From: Aquimonas sp046318115
GTDB taxonomy: Bacteria; Pseudomonadota; Gammaproteobacteria; Xanthomonadales; Xanthomonadaceae
Direction: 5' to 3'
NCBI GenBank assembly: GCA_046318115.1
Contig: JBKCVA010000037.1
Location: 1 to 61,215 of the forward strand
Length of the DNA stretch: 61,215 nt
Numbering within the stretch: position 1 is the first letter of the stretch; every line of letters starts with the position of its first letter. The translations under genes were made by a program, and so were the position numbers. Below are positions 16,741-25,878 of this stretch, piece by piece. The notes under the pieces are model-generated. The model did no database searches, had not been told where the DNA came from, and saw only the letters and a list, made by a program, of their open reading frames with translations.

Positions 16741-18489
16741 ATGGTCGAACCCTGTTCCGAAAGCCTCGTGCCGCGCAGCCCGGATGCAGCCCGCGTGGAG
16801 CTGGCATCGACTTCGATCCGCGACGCCTTCGAGGGCTACAACGGGCACTTCCGCGCGATCACCCAGCGTGCACGGCGGCGCTTCGAGCAGCGCGGCTGGC
16901 TGGGCGCGCGTTCGGATGCGGTCGAGCGCATCGAGCTCTACGACCGCTGCGTGGCCGCGGCCGGCGCGCGGCTGTCCGCCCAACTGGAAGGGCAGTCGCA
17001 GGACAAGGCCCTGTGGGCGCGCATCCATGCCCGCTACGAAGCACTGATCGACGGCCTGCTCGATCAGGAGCTGTACAAGACCTTCTTCAACACGCTCACC
17101 CGGCGCTTCTTCGCCACCCGCGGCGTGGATGCGGCGATCGAGTTCGTGGCGCTGTCGATCGCGCCCACCGACCGCATCACCCATCCGGTCGCGCGTCGCA
17201 GCTACGCGGTGGCCGGCGATCTCGCCGCGGTGTTCGCGCGCGTGCTGGCGGACTATCCCTTCGCTGTGCCCTATGCGGATCCGCAGGACTGCGCGCGCAA
17301 GCTGGCACAGCGCATCACGCAGCAGCTGGCCGACTGGGAGTCGCCTGCCGTACGTGGCCTGGAGCTCATGGAGACGGTGTTCTACCGCGAGCGCCGCGCC
17401 TATCTGGTCGGCCGCGTCTACGGCGAAAGCCGCTTCGCGCCGATTGTGATCGCGCTCATGCATGCCGACGACGGCCTGCGCGCTGACGCGCTGATCACCG
17501 AGCGCGCCCAGGTCGCCGTGCTGTTCGGCTACACCCGCAGCTACTTCCATGCGGATCTGGAAACCGTGGGCGACGCGGTGGTCTTCCTGCGCACCCTGCT
17601 GCCGCACAAGCCGGTCGACGAGCTCTACACCGTTCTGGGCCGCGCCAAACAGGGCAAGACCGAGCGCTACCGGCATCTGTTCGCGCATCTCGCGCGCCAC
17701 CCCGATGAAGCTTTCGTCCACGCCGACGGCGAGCGCGGCATGGTGATGGCGGTGTTCACCCTGCCCAGCTATCCGGTGGTGTTCAAGCTGATCCGCGACC
17801 GCTTCGCCTACCCGAAGACCATGGCCCGTGCCGAAGTCGAAGAGAAATACCGGCTGGTGTTCCACCACGACCGTGTAGGCCGCCTGGTCGATGCGCAGCT
17901 GTTCCGGCACCTGCGCTTTGCACGCCGCCAGTTCGCGCCGGCCCTGCTCGATGAACTGCTCGAAGGCTGCCGCGAGACGGTGCAGGCGGACGGCGATGAC
18001 CTGGTGTTCTCGCACTGCTACATCGAGCGCCGCCTGCGGCCCTTGAATCTGTATCTGCGTGAGGTTGAGCCCGCGCGCGCGATCGCCGCGATCGTCGATT
18101 ACGGACAAGCGATCAAGGATCTTGCGCGCAGCAACATCTTTCCGGGCGATCTGCTGCTCAAGAACTTCGGCATCAGTCGCGCGGGGCGGGCGATCTTCTA
18201 CGACTACGACGAACTCTGCTTTGTCACCGAGTGCCGCTTCCGCGCCCTGCCGACCGCGCGCCACGATGACGAGGAAATGCACGCCGGCGCCTGGTACCAC
18301 GTTGACGAGAACGATGTTTTCCCGGAGCAGTTCCCGCAGTTCCTCGGCCTCTCGCCCGAGCTGCGCGCCGCCCTGCTGGAGGCGCACGGCGAGATCTTCA
18401 CCGTCGGCTGGTGGTTGGCGCTGCAGCAGGACATCCGCGCGGGCGCGCTGGCCGATGTGCCGCCCTATCCCGCGCGGCTCCGCGTGTAG
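16741..18489 (+). CDS. aceK: Isocitrate dehydrogenase kinase/phosphatase
   Basis: 582 residues, about the length of E. coli AceK (578). It phosphorylates and dephosphorylates the active-site Ser of Icd, steering isocitrate between the TCA cycle and the glyoxylate bypass. Family features: 'FFNTLTRRFFATRGVD', 'ETVFYRERRAYLVGRVY', the nucleotide-binding region 'PVVFKLIRDRFAYPK', 'IVDYGQAIKDLARSNIFPGD' and 'NFGISRAGRAIFYDYDEL' with the catalytic Asp residues. GGAGCC precedes ATG 16741; an upstream in-frame ATG at 16672 would add 23 unlikely residues. aceA and aceB are not in the window, unlike the E. coli aceBAK operon. Confidence 0.96.
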   Translation: MVEPCSESLVPRSPDAARVELASTSIRDAFEGYNGHFRAITQRARRRFEQRGWLGARSDAVERIELYDRCVAAAGARLSAQLEGQSQDKALWARIHARYEALIDGLLDQELYKTFFNTLTRRFFATRGVDAAIEFVALSIAPTDRITHPVARRSYAVAGDLAAVFARVLADYPFAVPYADPQDCARKLAQRITQQLADWESPAVRGLELMETVFYRERRAYLVGRVYGESRFAPIVIALMHADDGLRADALITERAQVAVLFGYTRSYFHADLETVGDAVVFLRTLLPHKPVDELYTVLGRAKQGKTERYRHLFAHLARHPDEAFVHADGERGMVMAVFTLPSYPVVFKLIRDRFAYPKTMARAEVEEKYRLVFHHDRVGRLVDAQLFRHLRFARRQFAPALLDELLEGCRETVQADGDDLVFSHCYIERRLRPLNLYLREVEPARAIAAIVDYGQAIKDLARSNIFPGDLLLKNFGISRAGRAIFYDYDELCFVTECRFRALPTARHDDEEMHAGAWYHVDENDVFPEQFPQFLGLSPELRAALLEAHGEIFTVGWWLALQQDIRAGALADVPPYPARLRV

Positions 18490-18745
18490 CGGCACGCTTC
18501 GCTGTCGGCGCATACGCGCAGCCTCAGCGAAGTCGCCGGGGCCGGGTCAGCGACTTCACAGCGTCACAGGAAAGCCACAGACTCTGCGGAATGCGTCGGA
18601 GCCTGGCTTCGGTGCGCCAGCGGCGGCCGCGGTGGCCGCCACCGCCGGATGCGCGGCCGGGGAGGGCTCGCGCATCACGCGGAACCGCTCGTTTCCGCAG
18701 CGTGCCCGCGGCCGGATGCCGCGGCGCGCGGCTTACGGAGTCCCC

Positions 18746-20455
18746 ATGACCCTGTCCCTGCGTGGACGCCTCGCGCCTGCCTGCAGTGCGCTGGCTTCGC
18801 TGTGTCTGATCGCCGCCGGCGCTGCCCGCGCCGATGTCTTCATCAACGAGTTCCACTACGACAACGACGGCACCGACAGCGGTGAACGCGTCGAGATCAT
18901 CGCCCCCGCCGGCACCTCGCTGAGCGGCTGGAGGCTGGTGCTCTACAACGGCGGCGACGGCCGCCAGTACGCGACCTACACCCTTGCGGGCACCACCGCC
19001 AACCAGTGTGGCGGCCACGGCACCGTGGTGGTCAATGTGCCGGGCATCCAGAACGGCAGCCCGGATGGTCTGGCCCTGGTCGACGCCAGCGGCGCGGTCG
19101 TCCAGCTGTTGAGCTATGAGGGCGGGTTCACTGCCAGTGACGGCCCCGCTGCGGGTCGCGTGGCCACGCAGATCGCCGTGGCCGAGGCCGCGACCACGCC
19201 GGTCGGGCAGTCCCTGCAGCTTGCCGGCAGCGGCAGCCGCGCCAGCGACTTCGCATGGCAGGCGCCGCGCGCCGCCAGCTTCGGCGCCTGCAACAGCGGC
19301 CAGACTCTGGCGGCGCCGGCTGGTGGCGGAAGCGCCGCGGCGCTGAGTAATGGCGTGACTCGGACAAGTCTTGCGGCGACCGCCGGCAGCAGCCTGGCCT
19401 TCACCCTGAGCGTGCCGGCCGGCGCCAGCAACCTGCGCTTCGCGATGAGCGGAGGGAGCGGTGACGCCGACCTTTACGTGCGCTTCGGCAGCGCGCCGAC
19501 CACCACGGTCTACGACTGCCGTCCGTTCCAGACCGGCAACATCGAGACCTGCAGCTTCGCCAGCCCGCAGGCCGGCACCTGGCACGTGGCGATCCGCGCC
19601 TACACCAGCTTCAGCGGGCTGAGCCTCGCGCCGAGCTTCGACACTGCGAGCGCACCGCCCTCCGGCTACTACAGCGGCGTGCAGGCCGGCAGCGCCAGCG
19701 CGCTGCGCGCCAGCCTGCACGTGCTGATCGACGACCACACGCGCATTCCCTACACGGCGAGCACCACCGACACCTGGGACGTGCTCAACCGGGCCGAGCA
19801 GGATCCGCTCAACACCGGCCGCATCCTCGACGTCTACAAGAACGCGTCCTACGCCAAGGTCGCCGGCGGCAACGACTTCTACAACCGTGAGCACACCTGG
19901 CCGAACTCGCTGGGCTTTCCCAACGACGGACCGACCAACTCGGCCTACACCGACCTGCACATGCTGATGGCCTCGGACATCGCCTACAACGCAGCCCGCG
20001 GCAACAAACCGTACGACAACTGTCCCAGCGGCTGCACCGAGTACGCGACCGGCGCCTACGCCGGACAGGGCGGCGGCAGCGGCGTGTACCCGGGCAATTC
20101 CAACTGGACCAACGGCAGCGTGTTCGAAGTCTGGTCGAAGCTGAAGGGCAATGTGGCCCGCGCGATGTTCTACATGGACCTCCGCTACGAGGGCGGCAGC
20201 CACGGCGGCACCGGCGCGGCCGAGCCCGATCTGCGCCTGACCAACGACCTCAGCCTCGTTGCCGGCACTTCGGGCAATGCCTCGGTCGGTTACATGGGCC
20301 GGCTCTCCACCCTGATCCAGTGGCACCAGCAGGATCCGCCGGACGAGGCCGAACGCCTGCGCAATGCGCTGATCCAGACCTATCAGGGCAACCGCAACCC
20401 CTTCATCGACCAGCCGCAGTGGGTGGCCTGCGTCTACCAGTCGGTCTGCAACTGA
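18746..20455 (+). CDS. Secreted endonuclease I-family nuclease with N-terminal lamin-tail-like and PPC domains
   Basis: 569 residues. A signal peptide (to ~30, ending AARA) is followed by 'DVFINEFHYDNDGTDSGERVE', a lamin-tail-like beta domain (~31-180), then a pre-peptidase C-terminal domain (~210-310, 'FAMSGGSGDADLYVRFGSAP'). A C-terminal endonuclease I domain (~325-560) has the catalytic 'NREHTWPNS' and 'DLHMLMASD'. It probably degrades extracellular DNA or RNA. GGAG lies six bases before ATG 18746. A GGCAGGACG / CGTCCTGCC stem-loop (20472-20501) 17 bases past the stop may end transcription. Confidence 0.88.
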   Translation: MTLSLRGRLAPACSALASLCLIAAGAARADVFINEFHYDNDGTDSGERVEIIAPAGTSLSGWRLVLYNGGDGRQYATYTLAGTTANQCGGHGTVVVNVPGIQNGSPDGLALVDASGAVVQLLSYEGGFTASDGPAAGRVATQIAVAEAATTPVGQSLQLAGSGSRASDFAWQAPRAASFGACNSGQTLAAPAGGGSAAALSNGVTRTSLAATAGSSLAFTLSVPAGASNLRFAMSGGSGDADLYVRFGSAPTTTVYDCRPFQTGNIETCSFASPQAGTWHVAIRAYTSFSGLSLAPSFDTASAPPSGYYSGVQAGSASALRASLHVLIDDHTRIPYTASTTDTWDVLNRAEQDPLNTGRILDVYKNASYAKVAGGNDFYNREHTWPNSLGFPNDGPTNSAYTDLHMLMASDIAYNAARGNKPYDNCPSGCTEYATGAYAGQGGGSGVYPGNSNWTNGSVFEVWSKLKGNVARAMFYMDLRYEGGSHGGTGAAEPDLRLTNDLSLVAGTSGNASVGYMGRLSTLIQWHQQDPPDEAERLRNALIQTYQGNRNPFIDQPQWVACVYQSVCN

Positions 20456-20666
20456 GGCCGCCTTGGGCCAAGGCAGGACGGAGCGAGCGCTTCGTCCTGC
20501 CCTGTGGGCGAACTGTCCCAGGGCAAGCAGCTGAGTCCTGCCCAACGATCCGGTTGTCGCCTTATCTCCATCCTCACGCGCCTGTGCTAGCGTGCCGCGC
20601 TGCTTCCGACCGCGCCGCCGATCCCGGTGGCGCCTGAACCCTGCAGACCCCGCGAGGAGTCCTCCC

Positions 20667-21626
20667 ATGCTCAAGAAAACCCTGCCGCTGTTGATCGTGC
20701 TGTCGCTGGCCGCCTGCTCGCAGTCCGAGGCCCCGCCCGCCGCCGCCCCCGCGGAAGCCCCGAAGGCCGCCGAACCTGCGCCGGCCCCCGCCGAGCCGGT
20801 GAAGTCGCCGGTCGAGCAGGCCGTGGCTGGCACCTGGCGCTCGCCCGAGAACGTCGCCCGTGACGCCTTCCGCAACCCGGTGCCGACGCTCGGGTTCTTC
20901 GGCGTCGAGCAGACCGAGGTGGTGCTCGAGATCACTCCGGGCGGCGGCTGGTACACCGAGATCCTGGCCCCGCTGCTGCGCGACGGCGGCAGCTACATCG
21001 CCGCGGTGGTCGACCCTGCCAAGGCCGCCAACGAGCGCGCCGCCGAGTACTACGGCAATGCGCTGAAGAGCTTCCAGGAGAAGCTGGCCGGCAACGCCGA
21101 GGTCTACGGCAAGGCGCAGGTGGTGCAGTTCGATCCCGCCAACCCGGTGTTCGGTGCGCCCGGCTCGGTCGACACCGTGCTGACCTTCCGCAACGTCCAC
21201 AACTGGATGCCCTCGGGCGCCGCACCCGCCTATTTCAAAGGCTTCTATGACGTGCTGCGCGAAGGCGGCACCCTTGGCATCGTCGAGCACCGCGCCGCCG
21301 AAGGCACCGAGCCCGATGGCCGCAGCGGCTATGTGACCGAGGCGCAGGTGATCGCGCTGGCCGAGGCCGCCGGCTTCAAACTCGAAGAGAAGTCGGAGAT
21401 CAACGCCAACCCGAAGGACACCCGCGACCATCCCAATGGCGTGTGGTCGTTGCCGCCGGTGCTGCGCGGCGGTGACGTCGACCGCGAGAAGTTCGTCGCG
21501 ATCGGCGAGTCCGACCGCATGACCCTGCGCTTCGTCAAGCCCGCGGCCCAGCCGGCCCAGCCCGCTGCCGAGGGCGAAGCCCCCGCTGAGGGCGATCCCG
21601 AAGGCGAGGCCAGCGCCGAGTCCTGA
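20667..21626 (+). CDS. Predicted lipoprotein with a class I methyltransferase fold
   Basis: 319 residues. A lipoprotein signal peptide (LLIVLSLAAC, Cys ~17) and an Ala/Pro/Glu linker precede 'GTWRSPENVARDAFRNP'. A methyltransferase-like fold follows (motif I 'VLEITPGGGWYTEIL', then 'VDTVLTFRNVHNWM' and 'GGTLGIVEHRAAEG'). A C-terminal Ala/Glu/Pro tail ends the protein. Exported proteins of this type recur in Proteobacteria, but SAM is not expected in the periplasm, so the activity is unclear. GCGAGGAG precedes ATG 20667, and a perfect terminator follows. Confidence 0.8.
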   Translation: MLKKTLPLLIVLSLAACSQSEAPPAAAPAEAPKAAEPAPAPAEPVKSPVEQAVAGTWRSPENVARDAFRNPVPTLGFFGVEQTEVVLEITPGGGWYTEILAPLLRDGGSYIAAVVDPAKAANERAAEYYGNALKSFQEKLAGNAEVYGKAQVVQFDPANPVFGAPGSVDTVLTFRNVHNWMPSGAAPAYFKGFYDVLREGGTLGIVEHRAAEGTEPDGRSGYVTEAQVIALAEAAGFKLEEKSEINANPKDTRDHPNGVWSLPPVLRGGDVDREKFVAIGESDRMTLRFVKPAAQPAQPAAEGEAPAEGDPEGEASAES

Positions 21627-21648
21627 GATCGCGCTGTCCGAAACAGCC

Positions 21649-21680
21649 ACCGCGGCCGCCTCGTGCGGCCGCGGTTGTTT
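21649..21680 (+). terminator. Intrinsic terminator between the methyltransferase and rluE
   Basis: ACCGCGGCCGC (21649-21659) and GCGGCCGCGGT (21665-21675) form an 11-bp stem with a CTCGT loop and a TGTTT tail. It ends about ten bases before the rluE start codon, so rluE may depend on read-through or an internal promoter. Confidence 0.75.
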
Positions 21681-21689
21681 CAAGCCCCC

Positions 21690-22304
21690 ATGCTGATCGC
21701 CTTCAACAAGCCCTACGGCGCGCTCTGCCAGTTCACCGACGGCGAGGGCCGCCAGACTCTGGCCGACTGGGTCCAGGTGCCGGGTGTGTATCCGGCCGGC
21801 CGCCTCGATGCCGACTCCGAGGGCCTGCTGCTGCTCAGTGACGACGGCCCACTGATCGCCCGCATCACCCAGCCGCGGCACAAATGGCCCAAGACCTATG
21901 TGGTGCAGGTCGAGGGCGAGGCCACGGACGCTCGGCTGCGCGCGCTGGCCGCAGGGCCGCTGCTCAAGGACGGTCCCTGTCTGCCCTGTGAGGTGAGGCC
22001 CCTGGAAGGTCCGCCGGACTGGCTGTGGCCGCGCGATCCGCCGGTGCGCTTCCGCAAATCGGTGCCGGAAAGCTGGCTGCAGGTGGTGCTGCGCGAAGGC
22101 CGCAACCGCCAGCTGCGGCGGATGACGGCAGCGGTCGGCCTGCCCATGCTCCGCCTCGTCCGCACCGCGATCGGCCCGCATGCCCTGGCCGGACTGCAGC
22201 CGGGCGAGTCGCGGGTGCTCGACGCCGAGCCTGCCGCCCGCCCCGCGCCGCCCGCTGTCCGGTCTGGCCGTACAGCGCGCTCGACGGCACCGCGCCGCCG
22301 TTAG
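21690..22304 (+). CDS. rluE: 23S rRNA pseudouridine synthase, RluE-type
   Basis: A 204-residue RsuA-family synthase without an S4 domain, as in RluE. 'MLIAFNKPYGALCQF' is the usual opening, 'GRLDADSEGLLLLSDDG' contains the catalytic Asp (~41), and 'QVVLREGRNRQLRRMTAAVGLP' is the RsuA-family C-terminal motif. It isomerises a uridine of 23S rRNA (U2457 in E. coli). The Arg/Pro-rich tail after ~185 is not conserved. No clear ribosome-binding site precedes ATG 21690; a terminator stem lies just upstream. Confidence 0.88.
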   Translation: MLIAFNKPYGALCQFTDGEGRQTLADWVQVPGVYPAGRLDADSEGLLLLSDDGPLIARITQPRHKWPKTYVVQVEGEATDARLRALAAGPLLKDGPCLPCEVRPLEGPPDWLWPRDPPVRFRKSVPESWLQVVLREGRNRQLRRMTAAVGLPMLRLVRTAIGPHALAGLQPGESRVLDAEPAARPAPPAVRSGRTARSTAPRRR

Positions 22305-22374
22305 CCTGTCTACAGAGCGCATTGACGACGCCAACAGCTACCATCGGCGCCCGAGCCCACCCACGGAGACCGCC

Positions 22375-23049
22375 ATGAACGAGCGTCCTGCAGTTCCCAT
22401 CGCCGCGGCCCTGCCCGTCGCCGCGACCAACACCTTGGTGCGCAACACCTTCATCCTGCTGAGCCTGGTGCTCGGCGTCGCCGCCGTCGGCGCCGGCGCG
22501 GGCCTGGCCCTGCGCATTCCGCTCGGCCTTGGCATGTGGCTGGTCTTCATGGCTCTGTTCATCGGCGGGCCCTTCCTGATCTCGCGCATCGGCAACGGCC
22601 AGGCGCAGATCCTCGCCACCTTCGGCTGGGCCTTCGCCGTCGGCCTGCTGTTCAGCCCGATGATCGGCGCTTACCTGAGCATCCCTGGCGGTGCGTCGGT
22701 GGTGCTGAACGCGCTCGGCGCCACTGCGGTGATCTTCACCGCGCTGGCCGGCTACGCGGTGGTCTCGCGCAAGAACTTCAGCTTCATGTCCGGCTTCCTG
22801 TTGGCCGGCGCGCTGGTGTTGATCGTGGCCGTCGTCGCCAACCTGTTCCTGCAGATTCCGGCGCTGTCGCTGGCCATCTCGGGTGCGGCCGTGCTGCTGA
22901 TGAGCGGCTTCATCCTGTGGGACGTGAGCCGGCTGATCCACGAGCCCAACGCCAATCCGATCATGATCACGGTCAGCCTGTTCTCCAGCATCGTGGTGTT
23001 GTTCTCGCACCTGCTGAACCTGATGAACCTGCTGTCCGGCGAAGACTGA
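22375..23049 (+). CDS. Bax inhibitor-1/YccA-family membrane protein
   Basis: A 224-residue integral membrane protein with seven hydrophobic helices. BI-1 family features: 'NTFILLSLVLGVAAVGA' as TM1, 'MIGAYLSIPGG', 'GYAVVSRKNFSFMSGFL' and the C-terminal 'LWDVSRLIHEPNANPIM' plus 'LFSSIVVLFSHLLNLMNLL'. E. coli YccA modulates FtsH proteolysis and YbhL is of unknown role. ACGGAG lies before ATG 22375. A terminator follows. Confidence 0.9.
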   Translation: MNERPAVPIAAALPVAATNTLVRNTFILLSLVLGVAAVGAGAGLALRIPLGLGMWLVFMALFIGGPFLISRIGNGQAQILATFGWAFAVGLLFSPMIGAYLSIPGGASVVLNALGATAVIFTALAGYAVVSRKNFSFMSGFLLAGALVLIVAVVANLFLQIPALSLAISGAAVLLMSGFILWDVSRLIHEPNANPIMITVSLFSSIVVLFSHLLNLMNLLSGED

Positions 23050-23083
23050 TCCCGCACGGACTGCGGCCACTGAGACGAAACGG

Positions 23084-23110
23084 ACAGGGCCCTTCGGGGC
23101 CCTTTCTGTT
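23084..23110 (+). terminator. Intrinsic terminator after the BI-1 family gene
   Basis: AGGGCCC (23086-23092) pairs with GGGCCCT (23097-23103) across a TTCG loop; TTCTGTT follows. Confidence 0.8.
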
Positions 23111-23234
23111 GCGCGCGACACGGGGCAGACAGATCTTCGCCGGCGCCTCGATCTCGCCGCGTCGTTCGGTGGCTTGAAGACAGGGAGGGGCTTGCGTTCA
23201 GCCCGCCGCGCTGCCGACGGCGTGCGACCTTCAT

Positions 23235-23254
23235 AGGGTGGGTCTTGACCCACC
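23235..23254. repeat. TGGGTCTTGACCCA palindrome copy
   Basis: AGGGTGGGTCTTGACCCACC, identical to the copy at 723-742, followed by GAAGCT as in the recD copies. Intergenic between the BI-1 gene and the Mpo1-like gene. Confidence 0.85.
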
Positions 23255-23381
23255 GAAGCTGCACGCTTGCCCCGGTCCAACGCGCGACCTTGGCGCCGGC
23301 GACTGGGCCTCACCACTGCACGACCTTGCCCGGTCGTCGCCCAGGCCCTACCGTAACCGCCCGCTTCGAACGCTGTCTTCG

Positions 23382-23888
23382 ATGACCATGAACACCACCG
23401 ACCAAGCCATGCCCGCCGCCGAGCCGCGCCCTGTCGACCGCTGGTTTGCGAACTACTCAGGCGACCATCGTAATGCCACCAACCAGACCATCCATGTGGT
23501 CTGCGTGCCGCTGATCCTGTGGTCGGTGATCGCCCTGCTCTGGCTGATTCCGGTGCCGCCGGCGCTGGGACGCGAGGGCGCCTGGGCGGGTATGGCGATG
23601 GCCATGGCGGCGATCTACTACTACCGGCTGTCGCGACCGCTGGGCCTGGTCATGGCGATCAAGCTGGTCGCGCTGGGCTTCATCACCCACGGCCTGTACG
23701 TCGCGCTGGGGGCCACGCAGCTCCTGTGGCTGGCGATCGCGGTGTTCGTGGTGGCGTGGATCGGCCAGTTCATCGGCCACCGCTACGAGGGCAAGAAGCC
23801 CAGCTTCTTCACCGATCTCGTTTACCTGCTGATCGGCCCGGCCTGGGTGATGGGCAAGCTGATGCGGCGGCTGCGGGTTCCGCTGTAG
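23382..23888 (+). CDS. Mpo1-like (DUF962) membrane protein
   Basis: A 168-residue protein with four hydrophobic helices. 'VDRWFANYSGDHRNATNQTIHVVCVPL' and 'IGQFIGHRYEGKKPSFFTDLVYLLIGPAWVM' hold the conserved His residues of the DUF962/Mpo1 family, whose yeast member is an Fe(II)-dependent 2-hydroxy fatty-acid dioxygenase. The bacterial role is unknown, possibly fatty-acid alpha-oxidation. Start ATG 23382 or 23388; neither has a strong ribosome-binding site. Confidence 0.85.
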   Translation: MTMNTTDQAMPAAEPRPVDRWFANYSGDHRNATNQTIHVVCVPLILWSVIALLWLIPVPPALGREGAWAGMAMAMAAIYYYRLSRPLGLVMAIKLVALGFITHGLYVALGATQLLWLAIAVFVVAWIGQFIGHRYEGKKPSFFTDLVYLLIGPAWVMGKLMRRLRVPL

Positions 23889-24079
23889 GTCGCGGCTTGC
23901 GACCGAGCAGGTGGCGTTGAAGGCCGGCTGCGTTTAGGAGCGAGCGTGCCCGCGACACGCGGGGTGGGTGCAGGGCGCGGGCTGTGGTCGCCTGCCAGCA
24001 GGCCCCTACCGAGCGCGCGAGCGCTTCACATCCGACTGCTTCAAGCGCCCCGGGCCTCTCGCGCAGGGCAGGGCAGCGC

Positions 24080-24970
24080 TCAGGCGACGATGCCCGTGAG
24101 CTTGAGCAGGGCTTCCGCGTACTTGGCCCGAGTCGCCTCGATGACCGCGGCCGGTACCTTCGGGCCCGGCGCGGTCTTGTTCCAGTCCAGCGTCTCCAGG
24201 TAGTCGCGCACGAACTGCTTGTCGTAGCTCGGCGGACTGATGCCCACCTGGTACTGGTCGGCCGGCCAGAAGCGCGAGGAGTCCGGCGTCAGCATCTCGT
24301 CCATCACGATCAGAGCGCCGTTCTCGTCGAGCCCGAACTCGAGCTTGGTATCGGCGATCAGGATGCCGCGCTCGGCGGCATAGGCAGCCGCATGGCGGTA
24401 AATCTTCAGCGTCGCCGCGCGCACGGCCTCGGCCAGCTCGCCGCCGATCAGCTCGACCACGCGATCGAAGCCGATGTTCTCGTCGTGGTCGCCGACGGCT
24501 GCCTTGGTGGACGGGGTGAAGATCGGCTCCGGCAGCACTTCCGCCTGGCGCAGGCCGGCGGGCAGGGCGATGCCGCACACCGCCCCCGTGCGCTGGTAGT
24601 CCTTCCAGCCCGAGCCGATCAGATAGCCGCGGGCGATGGCCTCGACCGGCAGAGCCTTCAGCTTCTTCGCCACCACGCTGCGCTTGGCGTACAGCGCAAG
24701 GTCGGTGCCGGCCGGCAGCACGCTGGCCAGCGGCGTCGACGACAGATGATTCGGCTGCAGCGCCGCCGTCTGCGCGAACCAGAAGTTCGACATCTGGCAG
24801 AGGATCTCGCCCTTGCCGGGAATCGGATCGGGCAGCACCACATCGAAAGCCGAGAGGCGATCGCTGGCGACGATCAGCAGTTCGTTGTTCGGCAGGCCGT
24901 AGACGTCGCGCACCTTGCCCCGGTGCAGCAGCGGCAGGTCAAGATCAGACTGGTGCAGGGTGGTGGTCAC
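24080..24970 (-). CDS. purC: Phosphoribosylaminoimidazole-succinocarboxamide synthase
   Basis: A 296-residue SAICAR synthetase of purine biosynthesis, joining CAIR and aspartate with ATP. 'LLHRGKVRDVYGL' is the ATP-binding opening, with 'VASDRLSAFDVVLPDPIPGKG', 'ARGYLIGSGWKDYQRTG', 'DTKLEFGLDENGALIVMDEMLTPDSSRFW' and the C-terminal 'LDWNKTAPGPKVPAAV'. The start is a GTG at 24970 (Val-Thr-Thr-Thr-Leu-His), since no ATG fits; upstream codons in the frame are not homologous. Long form as in yeast-type enzymes. Confidence 0.95.
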   Translation of the reverse strand: MTTTLHQSDLDLPLLHRGKVRDVYGLPNNELLIVASDRLSAFDVVLPDPIPGKGEILCQMSNFWFAQTAALQPNHLSSTPLASVLPAGTDLALYAKRSVVAKKLKALPVEAIARGYLIGSGWKDYQRTGAVCGIALPAGLRQAEVLPEPIFTPSTKAAVGDHDENIGFDRVVELIGGELAEAVRAATLKIYRHAAAYAAERGILIADTKLEFGLDENGALIVMDEMLTPDSSRFWPADQYQVGISPPSYDKQFVRDYLETLDWNKTAPGPKVPAAVIEATRAKYAEALLKLTGIVA

Positions 24971-25090
24971 GGCGAAGGCCCGGGCTGGCGGAAAGCGCGA
25001 CAGTTTAGCGGTGCGCGGGCGGGGCTCCCAGCGCGACAGTGGCTGCGCCCGAAGCGGTCTGGCTGTCCCCCATCCGCTAACCTTGCACCG

Positions 25091-25810
25091 ATGACACAGA
25101 GCCCCGCCCCCGCTCCCGAAAGCCGCCCGCCCCGTCTCACGGTGGCGAGCGTACTTGCCGAAATGGCCGACGAGCTGTTCAGTCTTGACCGCGGTCTGCC
25201 CTATACCGCCTGGTGCGTGCTGCGTTCGCCAGGCTCGACTGCGCGGCGCTATGTCGAGACGCGCGATCCGCGATTGACGCGGCCGTTCCGGCTCGCCTTG
25301 ATCGTGCTCGCGCTGTGCGCGCTGGTATTGCACTTCAGCGGGCAGGGCGAGCAGTTCCTTGCAGGGCTGGTGCATGGAACACGCGCGAGCGCCGGCGGCA
25401 GGTCGCCAGACGCTTTGACCGCGGCGATGTCCGCGCTGTTCGCCCGCTTCGACCTGGCCCTCGTGGTGTGCTGGCTGCCGGCAGTCGCACTGTCCTTCAT
25501 GAGGGCGCCAGTGCAGCCCCGCCCCAACTTGGCCGAGGCCACGGCCTTTTCGCTGTACGCCCTCGCGAGCCTTTTGCCTCTGCAGTTGGCTTTGCTGCTC
25601 GGCCTGCCGCTGCTGGGCGTGCAGCCGATGGGGTTCCTGCTGCTGCTGCCACTGGCATGGCTGGGCTGGGCCGTCTGGGGTTATCTGCGGCCCTCCGGCT
25701 GGCATGCGCTGGCGCTGTTGAGCATCCCTGTGCTCGCTGTGTTCACCCTGAGCCTGCTGTTCGTTCTGCTCGTATTCGCCTCGGCGGCGATCTACCCGCT
25801 GCTGATGTGA
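25091..25810 (+). CDS. DUF3667-like membrane protein
   Basis: A 239-residue protein. A soluble N-terminus ('VASVLAEMADELFSLDRGLPYTAWCVLRSPGSTARRYVETRDPR') precedes about five transmembrane helices. The 'FSLDRGLPYT...L..PG...R.Y..G.R..' pattern is that of DUF3667/DUF3556-like proteins of unknown role. TAACCT at 25078-25083 ends seven bases before ATG, so the mRNA could be leaderless. purC diverges upstream. Confidence 0.7.
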   Translation: MTQSPAPAPESRPPRLTVASVLAEMADELFSLDRGLPYTAWCVLRSPGSTARRYVETRDPRLTRPFRLALIVLALCALVLHFSGQGEQFLAGLVHGTRASAGGRSPDALTAAMSALFARFDLALVVCWLPAVALSFMRAPVQPRPNLAEATAFSLYALASLLPLQLALLLGLPLLGVQPMGFLLLLPLAWLGWAVWGYLRPSGWHALALLSIPVLAVFTLSLLFVLLVFASAAIYPLLM

Positions 25811-25864
25811 CTGCACTGGGGCGGTGGCGTTGGCGTCCGCGACCTCGCGCCCACAGCCTGCCGG

Positions 25865-25870
25865 TAGAAT
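25865..25870 (+). promoter_or_regulatory. Candidate -10 box of the cytochrome c gene
   Basis: TAGAAT lies eight bases before the ATG, so transcription would start at or next to the start codon (leaderless mRNA). No -35 match is convincing. Confidence 0.3.
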
Positions 25871-25878
25871 GCGCGCCC

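Noticed and set aside
10651..18489. icd-aceK operon
   Set aside because: The genes are both on the plus strand but a terminator, minus-strand genes and ~4.8 kb separate them.
18524..20956. An 810-residue minus-strand open frame
   Set aside because: Antisense of the secreted endonuclease gene; no recognisable family.
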